Part shown: in pieces, positions 48,823 through 61,133 of the stretch
How the letters are laid out: each line of letters opens with the position of its first letter
How positions within the stretch are numbered: position 1 is the stretch's first letter
NCBI RefSeq assembly: GCF_003473485.1
Contig: NC_053045.1
Location: forward strand, 53,982,494-54,046,493
DNA: 64,000 bases
DNA from: Medicago truncatula
Lineage: Eukaryota; Streptophyta; Magnoliopsida; Fabales; Fabaceae
Reading direction: 5' to 3'
Notes under the pieces: model-generated
What the model was told of the DNA's origin: nothing
The model's database searches: none
Seen by the model: the letters and a program-made list of their open reading frames with translations, nothing else
Position numbers and translations under genes: made by a program

Positions 48823-50025
48823 TTATTATATCTAACTACAACGAAACCAAAAATATCAACAAAATCTCAAAGAAGATCAAATCAGGTATGAATATATCTT
48901 TATTAAATTCAAAATTTACTTTTCAGTATCATAGTATTGACATAATAAACAACAAAGAATATGACCGAGGTTTCATACTTTGAAGGAACATCTAGTTATT
49001 ATGCTAATGACATAATAGATAATAAGATAGAAGAATCAGATTTATCTTTAACTGCTGAAGAAAATTTTAAAAGAAAGTTTAATAAATTCAAAGAATTTTT
49101 CTCAAGAAAAAATATTTTGAAATTTGGAATAATGATAGAAGAAGAAGCAATTTCAATTGAAAATACTCAAGGAAATATATTCATATCTACCATACAAAAA
49201 ACTCAAATTGAAAAAAGAATTGAAACATTTTCTGAAAAAGAAAAAAGCAAAAGTGGTTATATTCATATATCAACTATTCAAATTTTAATCAAAAGTACCT
49301 TTATGAAAGGTATTGATTCACCTCTAGAAATAACCCTAGAAGACTCTAGGATTTTAGACAAAAGACAAGCAACAATTGCACAAGTAAAGTGTAATTTAAA
49401 ATATGGAAAAATAAAATTTGATATAAATTTACAAATGGGATTATCCCTAAAAGATAAAGATCTAGATAGATCTATAGTTTTTCATTATAAGTTGGAAAAC
49501 TCGAATTTTATGAAAAAGGGTAATCATCCTTTTACAATATGTTATAGAATTAATTATTCTTTAAGTAATTCACACCATAGCATAGAATTTATAGGAAAAA
49601 ATATAATTCATATTGATGAATTATTTACACCTTTAATTACCCTAAAGTCATCTATATTTAGAAATTTAGCAAGAAATAGTTTTTCCTTGATAGAAGCTGA
49701 GAAATATATATTTGAAGAAACAGAAAAACCAGCCTTAGAGTAACACTACCCAAAAGAGATTTTGAAATCTCAGAACAAAAAGAGATAAATAAATTACAAA
49801 GCTCAAGTTGTCTCTACAACTCGAAAAACTAGACAAAAGAATTTAAATTTTTCTATAGAAAAAGTCTTCCGCACTCTGCTATAACTCTGGTATCAAAGAA
49901 AATCTCGTTTCTAAAAAAAATTAAAAAAATTAAAATAAAAAAAAATAAAATCTTATGACGTCAGTTAACATTTTAACCGACTTAAAATGTCATGGGTACA
50001 AATACCCACCATATTGAGATGGGTA
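48823..50025 (+). mobile_element. endogenous pararetrovirus fossil (Caulimoviridae), right arm
   Basis: Contains a 260-codon open frame (48961-49743) that is a caulimovirid movement protein: FSRKNILKFGI, then ISTIQILIKSTFMKGIDSPL, NLKYGKIKFDINLQMGLSL and the highly typical NYSLSNSHHSIEF near the end. Cauliflower mosaic virus P1 has the same block order. Upstream is the tail of another frame that overlaps the ATG. Downstream is TGGTATCAAAG (49888-49898), a Met-tRNA primer-site-like motif. This arm looks whole over the movement protein; the rest of the viral genome is absent. Confidence 0.88.
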
Positions 50026-50370
50026 ACAAAGAATTTCCCAATAAAAAATTCTGAAGTAAATTTGCAACTTGTTTAACTCCAAAGAATTGTCTTAGAGACT
50101 TAAAAACTTTTATATATAAGGCAATGTCATTTTTTTTTTTAAAAAAAAAAAGCAAAAAAAACTAACAGAGAAATTTGCAAAGCAAAAAATTAGGAAGAAA
50201 ATTTTCAAAAATTTGTCTAGAAGACTTGAGAATTTTTATGTAAGATATGAGATCATTTCTTAAAAAAAAATAAGGAGATTTACAACAGCTTTTTTCGCTT
50301 CAAAATTTGCTTAAGACAACTTAAGAACTTTTTTTATATATAAGATAGGATAGAGATGATCATTTAAAAA
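50026..50370. other. intergenic
   Basis: A-rich with three diverged repeats of a GGAAATTTGCAAC...CTTAAGAACTTTTATATATAAG unit (about 50046-50345), also seen at 47180-47250 and 51310-51345. Apparently a low-copy local repeat around the viral arms. Confidence 0.45.
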
Positions 50371-51287
50371 AGAGAAATGTTGTTTAGTACGGAAATATCG
50401 CCACGAATTTTCACGGACGCGTGTATCTATACGTTATCCACGCGCTGCAAAAATGTCTTCTCTTCAACCAATTAACACACCACCCAACGCATTGACTTAT
50501 CATGTACCATCACCACTTTATTGTTTTTTCTATGTCTTCTCTTCATCTCTCTCCTTCGATCTGTTCTTTCTACAAACACATCTTCTCCATTGTTTAATTT
50601 CTCTCCATCATCAAGATTACTCCCTTTCTTTTCTCAACTTCAGTTTTCACAATCTTCATTCACACCAAAAAAACATAAAAGATAATTATTATTTTTTTCC
50701 AAAAAATGAAACCCATTTTAACATTACTGTAGTCATCGGATCAAACACAACAAATAATTTAAATTCTCCCCTCAAAACAACAAATAATTTCAATTCAAGT
50801 GAATTTTACTTTACAATGAGAATTATTCATAATCTGGGTTTAAAAGTGAGTAATTATTTTCATATAAATTAACCCTGTGTGGAAGAACTGGGAAATACAG
50901 TAGAAAAATGAGGTCATATATGGCTAATAGGTTAGAAGAGAGGGAACATAACATTGGATTAGATGAAACATTGTTATCAATCAACACATGTAAGAAGATG
51001 AAATTTGAGACATAGATGGATGAAGAATTAGAATTGTTAATGAGATAGGATAAGGATTGAACTAAATGTGAATGTTATGAAGAAGATGAAGGTGATATGG
51101 GAAGATATGAACAACGTTGTTATGAGAGAAAAAAGGGTTTGAACTGAATGTGAGAGATAGAAGGTGGGTCACAGAGTCATGAACCGAATGAGAGGTTATG
51201 TCTCGTTTGTTTAGGTTTGTTTAGAATTTTTAAGCACGTGTCTGTGAAAATTTTTGGTGGAACTCCCGTACTAAATAGCAGTTCTCT
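50371..51287. mobile_element. TIR DNA element of unknown superfamily
   Basis: Inverted ends of about 50 bp: AGAGAAATGTTGTTTAGTAC on the left and GTACTAAATAGCAGTTCTCT on the right, with a matching TTTTCACGGACGCGTG / CACGTGTCTGTGAAAA inside. The flanks (TTTAAAA, TTAAAG) give no clean duplication. Internal open frames are not recognisable proteins. Confidence 0.7.
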
Positions 51288-51357
51288 TTAAAGAAAAGCT
51301 CAAAAAATTAGAATGAAAATTCGTAACAACTTTTTTGCCTCCAAATAGTTTTAGGGA

Positions 51358-51725
51358 ACTTCTACGGCACACCAGTAAGTTGAGGTGTACCGATACTCTA
51401 CTTCAAAAATCTTTAAATTAACTACTAATTTTATGGAATAAAGAGCTATTTCATAAGAAAAAATATCATTTCATTGTTTATAAAAATCATACTAATTTTA
51501 TTTATATTTTATTGTAAAAAATAATTAAAATTCTCTAATTATGAGTACTAAAAATTCAGAAAAATTTAATTTTATTTCGTCGATATTTTTGATAAATAAG
51601 ATTTAATTATTATAATTGTAGGTGATAGTAAACAATTTTTCTCTTCAAAAAATAACACATTTTACGATTAATATATTAATTTGGTGTACCAATACACTCA
51701 AATTTTTGGATGTACCATAGAATTC
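51358..51725. repeat. MITE with GGTACACC-type inverted ends, copy B
   Basis: Left CTTCTACGGCACACC with nested AGGTGTACCGATAC. Right GGTGTACCAATACACTC and GGATGTACCATAGAA. Same family as 663-1061. Confidence 0.6.
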
Positions 51726-51794
51726 GCCATAGCTTTATACAGAAGATAATATTTGCACTTATGTTTTTATTATATGATTTTGATGGATATATAT

Positions 51795-51829
<35 letters not shown>

Positions 51830-52498
51830 TTTGATGGATATAGCTCGATATTATATGATTTTGATGGATATAGAGTTTTTTCTTTTTTTTCTTTTACAAT
51901 TTGATGGATATAGCTCGATGAACCTTAAACTGATTTTATATATGTAGCCTTAGGCTACCAATGGTTTATATTATAAGTTTCATTGGCAACATTTTTAATT
52001 AATATTTCTTTTAAAAGGCCAAACATATATCTATTGAAATAAATAATCAAAACATAAGTAGTGCTATGATTACAAATCCAAATTTAATCTTTTCAAAATT
52101 AGTACCTTGTGTCAATTGATGGGACATCATTACTTTCGAATTCCATTCGTGAGATATTAAACTCAGAAAATATGGAGAGGATAGGAGCTTGTTAGTAATC
52201 TCAATCTGAGCGTGTTTGGAATACAAATTTTCTACCATGATCAACTCATGCTCATTACCATAACACACCATGAACCAAAATTAGAACAAGTCAGTTGCAA
52301 GGATGAGTTTGATAACCGATGCAAAGATACATATCAAGGAGGAAATTGCTTCGCAGACGACCGAAATTTAAGCAAAGAACCACTATGCCAACAATAGTAA
52401 GCAACTTAGCTAACTCAAAAAAAAAATTGAGTTTGTCACCAATAAACTCATAAAGAGTACAGTACATTGAATGAAACTATGGCCGAATAGTTGCCACT
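51726..52498. other. intergenic, 3' side of the DUF3353 gene
   Basis: Contains a small tandem repeat around ATTATATGATTTTGATGGATATA and ACAATTTGATGGATATAGCT (51772-51918) with a T run of about 31 bases. No gene. Confidence 0.5.
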
Positions 52499-55400
52499 TC
52501 ACTTGAAAAAGGTACAACCAATGAACAAGAAAAAGTAAACTACTAACGATGTTAAGAGTTCGAGGCTCCAAGTTGGGCGCAGCAACATTGTTGGAATATT
52601 GGGTACCAGCAATGAACCAGAGACCCATCCAGCCACAAGAGCTCCAAACCTATAATTGTGCAAACAAAAGAAAATAAATAATGGTTAAAAAAATTAAAGG
52701 AAAAACACAAGTCGAAGCAAATTATACCACTCACCCGATAACGAATGCTCTAGCCAAACTCTTTGTCTTTTCATTTAGGAAGTATATGCAAGCAGCCAAA
52801 GAGATTGCCACCTATATCAAGAGAATAGTACTGTCAATATGCAATATTTCAGGCACATGGCAGTGAGAGAGAGCAACCCAAATTATCTTTTCAATAATGT
52901 CCCCTGACGTGACTCCAAGAATACGTGAACGTAAGATTAAATTGTTCTAACTTCACACATTCACCTGTCCTTAATATGCCATTATGCCTTGAAGGATATA
53001 ATGGTGAATAGATGGAAGATTATAGACTTGTATAATCAAAAAAATTATCAATGTGCAGTCAAGTTGCAAATCAAGATCAAAACTATGTTTGACTGTTAAA
53101 GTGTTAAAAACTATAACCGAAAGTCTGATAGCCACAAGAAATGACCAGCTCAATGGCTATTCTGAAATTCATTTACAGCCTTTATTGATAACCAAAGATA
53201 GCAGTCACTAAAGTCTTATTAGCAAGGTATGACAACTTGACAAATGACAAGTACATCAGGCATCCTAAAGCCTAGGAAGAAAGAGTATCCACTCTTAGTA
53301 GATGACTTAACCATTCAGTATGGAGAACAATTGTAATTCACCCACGGTTTGAGAAATTAATATAAATTGCGAAGCGAACATATACCATTTTTTTCTACAA
53401 TTTTGGAGGAATAATTTTCAAGTGGAATAGTTGCAATTTTCTATATTTCTGTATTTTTTATATATAAAATACAGTTTTGTTTTCAAGAGTTGTGCATTTG
53501 AGTATACACTGCACAGAAAGAAATAATGAAAGAAATTCAAACCAAACCTGAAAAGCAGGTCCAGTTTCAGCAGAATTCATTATGCTCCAGCCACCCATGA
53601 AGGCAAAGAGAAACAATCTTCTCAGGATAATTTCAGTTGGTGGAAATTCAACAATGTTTAGCACATTCTTGACCCATGGTGGGGACTCCTCGACTTTCTT
53701 CTTCAACTTGCTTTTCAAATTAATTTTTGTTTTCCTCCTTTGTACGAAACTAGCCATCAATATATTTTCAAAAGCAGCCTCTATCGATTCTACGCTCCTC
53801 TCATGTCCAGCATACTGTTGCAACAGAAAATTTCTTGACCCCCAAATTTCTTCTTCAGAAGCATCACGGCTAACACCAAGGCGTCGGTAAGGATCCCAAA
53901 CACTAACTCTGGGGAATTTTGGGACATTACCTGTACAAAAGGGTGCCCGTGTGCGCACATATAAATTCATTTATTCCATAAGGTGGAAAATAGAAGACAG
54001 AATTGTAACTATGTAGCAGAAATATAGACTTCATGATTTTATATGAATAATAACGATGCAATGATCCAAAAATCATCTTAAAGCAAAGGAAATTCCAAAC
54101 CACCCAGCTAGCCACCAGAAAAGGACATAAAACTAGTAAATGTAATGTTGTGCTTGAGATCGAATAGTAGATCTGAAGTTTTTTATTGGACATAAAAGAT
54201 TCTCAACCAAGAAAGGAATATAAATGCTGCCAATCTATGCAAGCATGACTGCTCTGCCACTGATTACTATGACCATCAAATCAAAGATCAAGTTCCTCTT
54301 CGACAGAGCGACAGTTGGCTCCAACTAAACTCGGAGATTGAAATTGCAATCCTAATTTTTTGGCTGGTCAGGAGCACTCTCCCCGTTGTATGGAACTTTT
54401 ATAGTGCCCCCGCATGCCTTCCCTCTATCCTTTCATAATTGATGTTGCTTCTATTTGTTTCCTGAAATGACGTCCTGCTTAGCTTGGGCTATTTCAACTT
54501 AAGTACTCACTACCCCCTCCCCAAAAAATAACCTACAGGCATACTTATCAAAGCCTTGTTTGCTTCTCATCATGTCTTATGAAATGTTTAGGGAATGATG
54601 ATGAATGTCTTATAAATAACGATAAATTCTAGGCAATTGAAATTTCAATATATTTGATAGCTTAAACATTGAAAATAGAACTGTCCACTAATCTATATTA
54701 TATGCCAAAGGTTGTTTGGATGGAGGGTTTAGGAGGGGAGGGTTTACTTTTCATTTTTAAATTACCGACATAATGAAAATGTTTTTTTAAAAAGTTAACA
54801 TATTAACATGATAAATGATCATATAATACTTCAATCTCACTTAATTTATTTTACAAAAACAAGTTATATAGTCTGCAATTTAAAAAAGAAAAGTAAACCC
54901 TCCCCTCCCTTCCCCTCCTAAACCCTCAATCCAAACACACTCTAAGGGATCATTGCTACATCCTGAAAGGGGGAAAGGAGGGTGGGAGCAAGGAATCTTG
55001 ACATAAGTAAAAAATTCAGAAGCTTAAGCATATGAAGTATGAACTAGAAAATCCAGCTTGAACTAATGTTGCAGTGGTGTCTGGCAGTTTATGGTGGATT
55101 GGCTAAAATACCACATATAAATGCAGTATCACAACCTATGGTGCCGACATGGTTGGTGATGCTTCACAAATTGCTATGGCGGCTGTTACAAATCCGCCAT
55201 GACCTCACCTGACAACCTGTGATTGGCTCTAGTACATCGATAGCTAATCAAGTTTATTCGTGTAACTAAAAAACAAACCCTAATCTCTGTTTAAATGATT
55301 TCTTATTGCCTATTAGCCAGACACAGGTTGGTGATTTCCACCTTTACCCAGACAAGGCTCTGGATAAAAATGTTCACAATAGACCTTGCTTCCATTTATT

Positions 55401-56615
55401 ATTACCAGGGCAAACCTTTAGGGTCTGTTTGGAAGATCGGAGGGGAGGGTAGAGCTTTTGAGGGAGGGATTTTAGAGGGAAATAGAGAGAAATCTTCAAT
55501 CCTTTTAAAACGAGTAAGTATGTAGAAAATGATAAATGATTATAGGTTTAAATATGCCTTTAGTCCTTGCACTTTCATCAGATTTTGGCATTGGTCCCTA
55601 CACTTTTTTTTGTTTGGAATTGGTCCTTGCACTTTGTAAAAATATTGGTATTGGTCCCTCTATTAACTTTCTGTTAAAAAAAAAACACAAAACTATTGGT
55701 ATTGGTCCCTGCACTTTGTAAAAATATTGGTATTTGTCCCTGCAATTTGTAAAAATATTGATATTGGTGCCACGTGGCGTGAAATGATTGGGCCGCACTC
55801 CGTTGGTTTTGTGTTTTTTTTTTAACAGAAAGTTAACAGAGGAACCAATACCAATATTTTTACAAAGTGCAGGGACCAATACCAAACAAAAAAGTGCAGG
55901 GACCAATGCCAAAATCTGATGAAAGTGCAGGGACCAATGACACATTTAAACCATGATTATAATAAATATATTTTTAATTTTAAGAGTATTATAAATCTAA
56001 ACCCTCCAATACATTTTTTGATTTCCCCCAAATTAGGGAGATTTTGTATTATCAAGAAAAATGAAATCCCCAAAGCCCCCCCTCCCGAAATCATATATTC
56101 CTTCAACTTCCCCTTTCCTTATTTTCAAGCCCTCTCCTCCTAAACTCCCAAAGAGACCCTTACTATTTGCTTACAACAAGTGAAAAACTAAAAGCGGGTG
56201 CATTTTAAACAAAAGTTCACTGTTTTAGATACACTTCCACGATTCAATGGAATAAGAGATTTTGTTATTATTGTTGTGAAAAATAAATAATATAGATAGT
56301 GAATATGTGATACATATGATGAAATTGTTGATGTTAATAGTATTGTAATGATTACTGAGCTAAGTAGCAATATTCGAAGATAAAACATAGGTGATACCTC
56401 CATATGGCGTGTCTACAGCGCACTTAGTACGAAACGAAACATGGCGAAAGGTTGTAAAATTCCTTGTATTTTCCCGGAGGGGACTGCAGAAAACGAAATT
56501 CATTAATAACATTAATATGGAAGTTGAATTAAGGAAAAAGGGGGAAGAAGGAGTACAGTTTTTTGGAGAGGAAAGCGGTGGGGAAATTGGGAGATGAAAG
56601 TGAAAGAGAAGCCAT
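52499..56615 (-). CDS. CPP1-like chloroplast membrane protein (DUF3353, J-like domain)
   Basis: Minus strand. The clear exons are 56483-56398, 53930-53548, 52811-52735 and 52649-52499, in phase. They encode [20 protein letters not shown], a J-like helix region ([40 protein letters not shown]), a basic [20 protein letters not shown] and several membrane segments ([60 protein letters not shown]). This is the family of CHAPERONE-LIKE PROTEIN OF POR1, plastid proteins linked to protochlorophyllide oxidoreductase stability. The best start is the ATG at 56615 ([19 protein letters not shown], transit-peptide-like) with a 73-bp intron 56556-56484, giving 251 aa. The alternative is a later ATG in the exon 2 frame ([16 protein letters not shown]). 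The 2.5-kb intron holds nested MITEs. Confidence 0.86.
54708..54947. repeat. Tourist-like MITE in the DUF3353 intron
   Basis: About 240 bp; GGTTGTTTGGATGGAGGGTT on the left and the inverse AACCCTCAATCCAAACACAC on the right, with GGAGGGGAGGGTTTAC / GTAAACCCTCCCCTCC inside. Non-coding. Confidence 0.7.
55421..56159. repeat. Tourist-like MITE (PIF/Harbinger) carrying a nested element
   Basis: Ends GGGTCTGTTTGG and CCAAAGAGACCC, flanked by TTA on both sides, the 3-bp duplication typical of PIF/Harbinger. Inner G-rich and C-rich arms (GGAGGGGAGGG / CCCCTCC) are inverted. A 408-bp palindromic element at 55545-55952 lies inside it. Confidence 0.75.
55545..55952. repeat. palindromic Mutator-like MITE nested in the Tourist MITE
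   Basis: 408 bp, ends GGTTTAAATATG and CATTTAAACC, with 9-bp duplications ATGATTATA at 55536-55544 and 55953-55961. The two arms are inverted copies of a unit rich in TATTGGTCCCTGCACTTTGT and meet in a non-matching centre holding GTGCCACGTGGCG. A transcript would fold back on itself. Confidence 0.85.
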
Positions 56616-58134
56616 GTTGAGTAGTTGTAATTGAGAGAGTGAATTGCACAAGAGTTATTTCCCAATCCCTAATTGAAGAGCATGTTGCTGAACTCGCCTG
56701 GGAAAAGGAACGCGTTCTTTTCCTTTAGTTCTGCAAGAGGGAGGAACAATAACGATAGCAGATTACGTTATTATTTTAGTGTGTAACACACCTCCAATGC
56801 TAGACTGCGCCGTGTGCAAACTACCACACATCCCTTTTTTTTTAAGTTCATTGTTAAAGAAAATGATTAAAATAATTAAAGATAATTTTTCAAAAAGATA
56901 ATCAATACAGTAAAAATTTAGAGATAGAACTATGAAAAAGATAAATCAATTTTTTAAAAGAGTCCCTTTTTAAGATAGTAAATTTCATGCTCTCTGATAC
57001 AGTTTGATCATTGATACGTAATGAGTAGTCATAATACTCTTTTCATGACTATTTTTACTAACATAATACACAATCAAGAATTGTATTAATATTTTGATAT
57101 AATTAAAGGATTATTGTATTTATTCTCATACATTCAAAAAGTAAAATGACTATTACATTTTCTTTAATGTTTTCTATTTAAATACTTAATAAAAAATCTA
57201 ATTGCAAGTCAGGTAACTTAGAAAGTTGATCTTTCAGGTCTTAGAAAGTTGAACTTTTATATAACAACAATGGTGTACATTAACGTCAGATTTTTGCAGG
57301 TTTGGTGTTAGTTGACTAGGAGGTAATCTTGAAGGAATATAAGCATGCCTCTACAAAGTGACTTCATAAACCAAAATATCAAGTTTTCCACCAATAAATC
57401 CTTTGGTTTCTATGGTTGATTTGATTCATTCCCATTTAAAAATAAGGAAAATGTTAACTAGTGCCCGAGGGCATTGCTTAAGGACTTTAAATGGTAACAT
57501 TTTATAAAAGTTTATGTAATAAAGCACGTCAGAAATTATAAATTTTAACTTTTTTAAAGAATAATTACTTAACTTAAAATATTTAAAGAGTGCACCGGAG
57601 ATACTCGTTATCAAGACGATTATAATTATGCACGACTGTAGCAAACAAGAAGAGCCTCAAAGAATTCTAATATCCACTTTCAAGTCATTAGGCCATTGTG
57701 CCTAAGCCTAATTGTTGTCCTTTTTTCTTCCTATCTCTCTCTCTCTCTCTCTCTCCTGCCTATACACAATTAACCCAAATAAACCTCTGTCAATATTCTA
57801 ATGAAATGTTTAATGTCAAGTATACACATGGAGTGATAATAAGATGAGTTAGGGTCTTTTAGAGGGATCAACATAAGGATTAGACTGATCACAAGGAAGT
57901 GTTCAACTCCTTCATTATAACCACCATTAAAAAACATGGAGCTTGATTATTTTTAGTTGTGTCTGATATGATGGGGGCGGCCACTAAGCGTACACGAGTG
58001 GAAGAGTTTAAAAGGGATTTAACTTGTATATAAGAAATAATCAAATTAATATAATTTCGAGGACTTGATTAATCAAGGCACACATTCACATATATATTTG
58101 CGAGAGTTCAATGTTTGAGCGAGGAAAAAGAATC
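56616..58134. other. intergenic between the DUF3353 gene and CAS
   Basis: No gene seen. A repeat beginning GGAAAATGTTAACTAGTGCC lies at 57446-57620 and another at 58437-58490; these match the sequence flanking the hAT-like element at 30.3-31.2 kb. CT microsatellite at 57733-57755. Confidence 0.5.
57733..57755. repeat. TC microsatellite
   Basis: About 11 TC units. Confidence 0.85.
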
Positions 58135-60965
58135 TCAGTCAGCCCCAGGAAGAAGTTTCTGAGTAGATTGCCTGCTGGTTGTTCCAAAACCTCCTCTAAC
58201 ACCTGCAGGGATGATTCTGGATGGTGACAACACCTCTGCAAACGAAAATTTATATGAATCTGTTCCTAATCTACTCTGTAACCACCCTTTGCCTCCAGAA
58301 AATCCATCACCAACAATCCACGTGTTCTTAAATCCAAGCCCTGTTAGTGTTCTAGCAACTATCTTTGCCGAGTCCGAGTACCTATATTATACGTATTGTC
58401 CAAAAATCAGAAGTTGATAAACACTACAAAAAAAAGTTAGGAAAATGCTAATAAGTGCCCCAGGGGCACTAGTAAGCATGACCCAAAAAGTTAATAAGTA
58501 TTGAAAGCGTCTCAGATGTTCAACACGTGACACCGACATGACACCAACACGTGAGATTACATTCAATAATTCTATTTTCTCAAATTATCAAGTGTCGGTG
58601 GCGTGTTCTGAGTCTGTGTCTCGTAGATAATCATCCGCCATATAGTGAACTGAAAATGGTTAGTTAATAGTAAGATAGTTTTTGAAAGGAAACCTACGAG
58701 TCCAAGATCACAATGTTGGTGCCTTTGTTGATTTTCTTCAGATATGAAATCTTTAATGCTGCTATTTCAGCTTCCACTCTCTTCACATTCCTTACCAGTC
58801 CCCGTATTTTGTTTGGCACTTCTTCCAATCTGAGTTCAAATAAAAGCAATAAGAAGTGATGCTCATGCTATGATTATTTGAAATTGATAAAATAAGAAAA
58901 GTTGATTACAATGAGTATAGGATACACTTTATACATAATAACTGATCATAAAGAAGGCAACAAATCTTAACTTAAAGGTTTAGATTGCACGAGAATCTAA
59001 ATACAAATTGTACTATGAGTACTAGATAGAGGTAAGACACTTACGGAATGGCAACCATCTTGTTTTTAGCACTAGACGGAAGGCGAGGAATACCGGATTT
59101 GTCCTTATCCTTCTCTGACCTAATATCAATCAAAATGTAGTTTTGTGTGCATAACATATCAAGTGTTTGAGCTGGTGTCAAGTCTCCTGCAAAGAAAACA
59201 CATGCATCATCCAAAGAAAGAAAAATGTTGTTTGATATAAGGAGCTTGAAAATTCACAAGGCCACGATGGCTTTTATGTAAAACCATATAGAAGCATAAA
59301 ATTTGCATCAAACCATGTCAAGGGTAGTAGTACCTTTGTACCCGCGAAAATTGAAGGAGATGGCAGACCAGATAGGAGGAAACAAGAGGTATGCAATGAA
59401 TAGTGCTCCAGCTGTTCCAGCAATCACGGTAGGATCTGATGAAGTTATAGTTTCCATGGTTGATGAGGCTATTGGCTTGGCACCTTCAATCACCTTGGTT
59501 GTTTGTTGTGCAGCATCTGCCACTGTCTAAAATCAAAGATGATATCCGAATCAGAATGATAAATTAACTTGGTTTTGTAAAAGCTGTAAATTCTAGCTTC
59601 AAGTTAGAATCAATTCTACTTGAGAATATTCAAATATGCGGAAATTAGTTCTACACATCTTAAATCAATTTTGACTCCTTCAAAAGTGGAACCAAGCAAA
59701 TTCTGTGTTGTATATAGCTTCGAATCTCTATAAGCGTCTAATATAGCAACATCTGGTTAGATATTTGAAAAGAACGATTCAAAATCCAAAAGAACTTTTC
59801 CAGTTCACATGAAAGTATATCAACCCAAATCTCTCCAAAGGCATGTGACAGTATAAACATTTATCCACCAACTAAGGGTGCGGTTAGTAGTACAATGGAA
59901 AGGGATGGTGTAAAAATGGACTTCAAACCAAACCCTCACCCTCATAATTGCTTTCTATCCACCGGTGACCATATAAAACCAAAGACATAAAAAAAAATGG
60001 AATTTGGATCCCAAAAGTTTATTTAGCACATTATAGTTCAAATAAGACTCAAATTCAACATTGCAAAAACATTACATTCCCGATGTTTCCAAAACAAATG
60101 TCATTATCAATCCAGATATAATCGGTCTCAAATAACATAGGAAGAGTATGTTTCAATTGATTTAATTGAACTTATCTACCAGCATAAACACTTGTGAGAT
60201 TGTCTGAGAGATCTTATGAAAAGAACTTATGGCATGTTGATAAGTTGTCTTCAACTTATATTCTTAAGCTCTTCAGGATAACTTATAACTTATATAAAAA
60301 CAGTTTGACTTTATTTTATCTTTTGTTCCAGAAATAGTTTACACATAAACACTTATTTAATTATCACTTATACTATAAGTGCTTAACTAAATGAATTAAG
60401 CAAACCTTAGCAGCTGTTTGGGTATCAAGACCAGAGCTCTGAAGTGCTTCTTGAGCCTTCTTGGAAGCCTCAGAGAAGGCTGGGGAAGCAATTTTCAAAG
60501 CCTCTTGTCCAGCCTGCTGCACAATCGGCAACGCCGTATCGAAGCCAGGCTTCAAAGCACTCCCTACAGCTTCAGCAACACGTTGTGCTGAGTCCAAAAA
60601 ACCAGAACCAACCACCTGAACCTGATCAATAGTCTGCTCCACCTAAATAAAATAAAAAATGCATTTCTAGTTAAAGGGCATGAATGTAAAATTGAAGGAA
60701 GTTGGTAAAGTTTGAAACTTTGGAAGAAAAACTTTACTTGGGTGAGAGAAGAAACAATTTGGTCCTTGGAGATGTTAACAGCAGCTCTAGCTTCATTTGG
60801 AGGGGTGAAGAGAGTAAGTAGTGAAATGGTGGTTGATGTTGGTAATGATATGCGTCTAAGTTGAGGTTTTGAGAAAGTGGTGATTGTGTGAGGTAAGGTA
60901 GAAGGAGATGGAAGAGAAGGTTTTGGTGTTGGTAGTGAAGACATGGCTGTAATCTCCATTGCCAT
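58135..60965 (-). CDS. CAS: calcium-sensing receptor, chloroplastic (CAS)
   Basis: Six exons on the minus strand: 60965-60738, 60642-60406, 59526-59334, 59186-59045, 58829-58698 and 58381-58135. They give 392 aa with canonical sites and correct phase. The Ser/Thr-rich N-terminus (about 1-60) is a plastid transit peptide. The next part is an acidic lumenal-side helical stretch (DQVQVVGSGFLDSAQRVAEA), then one membrane helix (TVIAGTAGALFIAYLLFPPI, about residues 186-206). The C-terminal half is a rhodanese-like domain (QNYILIDIRSEKDKDKSGIP, TNIVILDS, SAKIVARTLTGLGFKNTWIV) ending KLLPGAD. CAS is a thylakoid calcium-binding phosphoprotein needed for stomatal Ca2+ responses, photoacclimation and STN8-linked phosphorylation; the Arabidopsis protein is 387 aa. 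The gene looks intact. A G-box palindrome lies 170 bp upstream. Confidence 0.95.
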
Positions 60966-61133
60966 TGTTAGTTGCTAGTGGTTGGTTTGGTTGATGATAG
61001 AGGAGTGAAGTGGAGTAGTGTTTATGTTTGTGTTTAGTGTGATTAGAGATGTGTGGTTGATATCTAAAGATTCGACCACTTTTTTTGTTCACCTATGTAG
61101 CATCTTTGTATTTGAGGTTTCAACATCATCACC

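Noticed and set aside
50453-50872. 139-codon open frame on the plus strand
   Set aside because: It lies wholly within the TIR element 50371-51287, and its His/Ser/Phe-rich sequence matches no family I know.
55598-55945. 115-codon minus-strand frame
   Set aside because: It is the repetitive arm of the palindromic MITE and not a gene.
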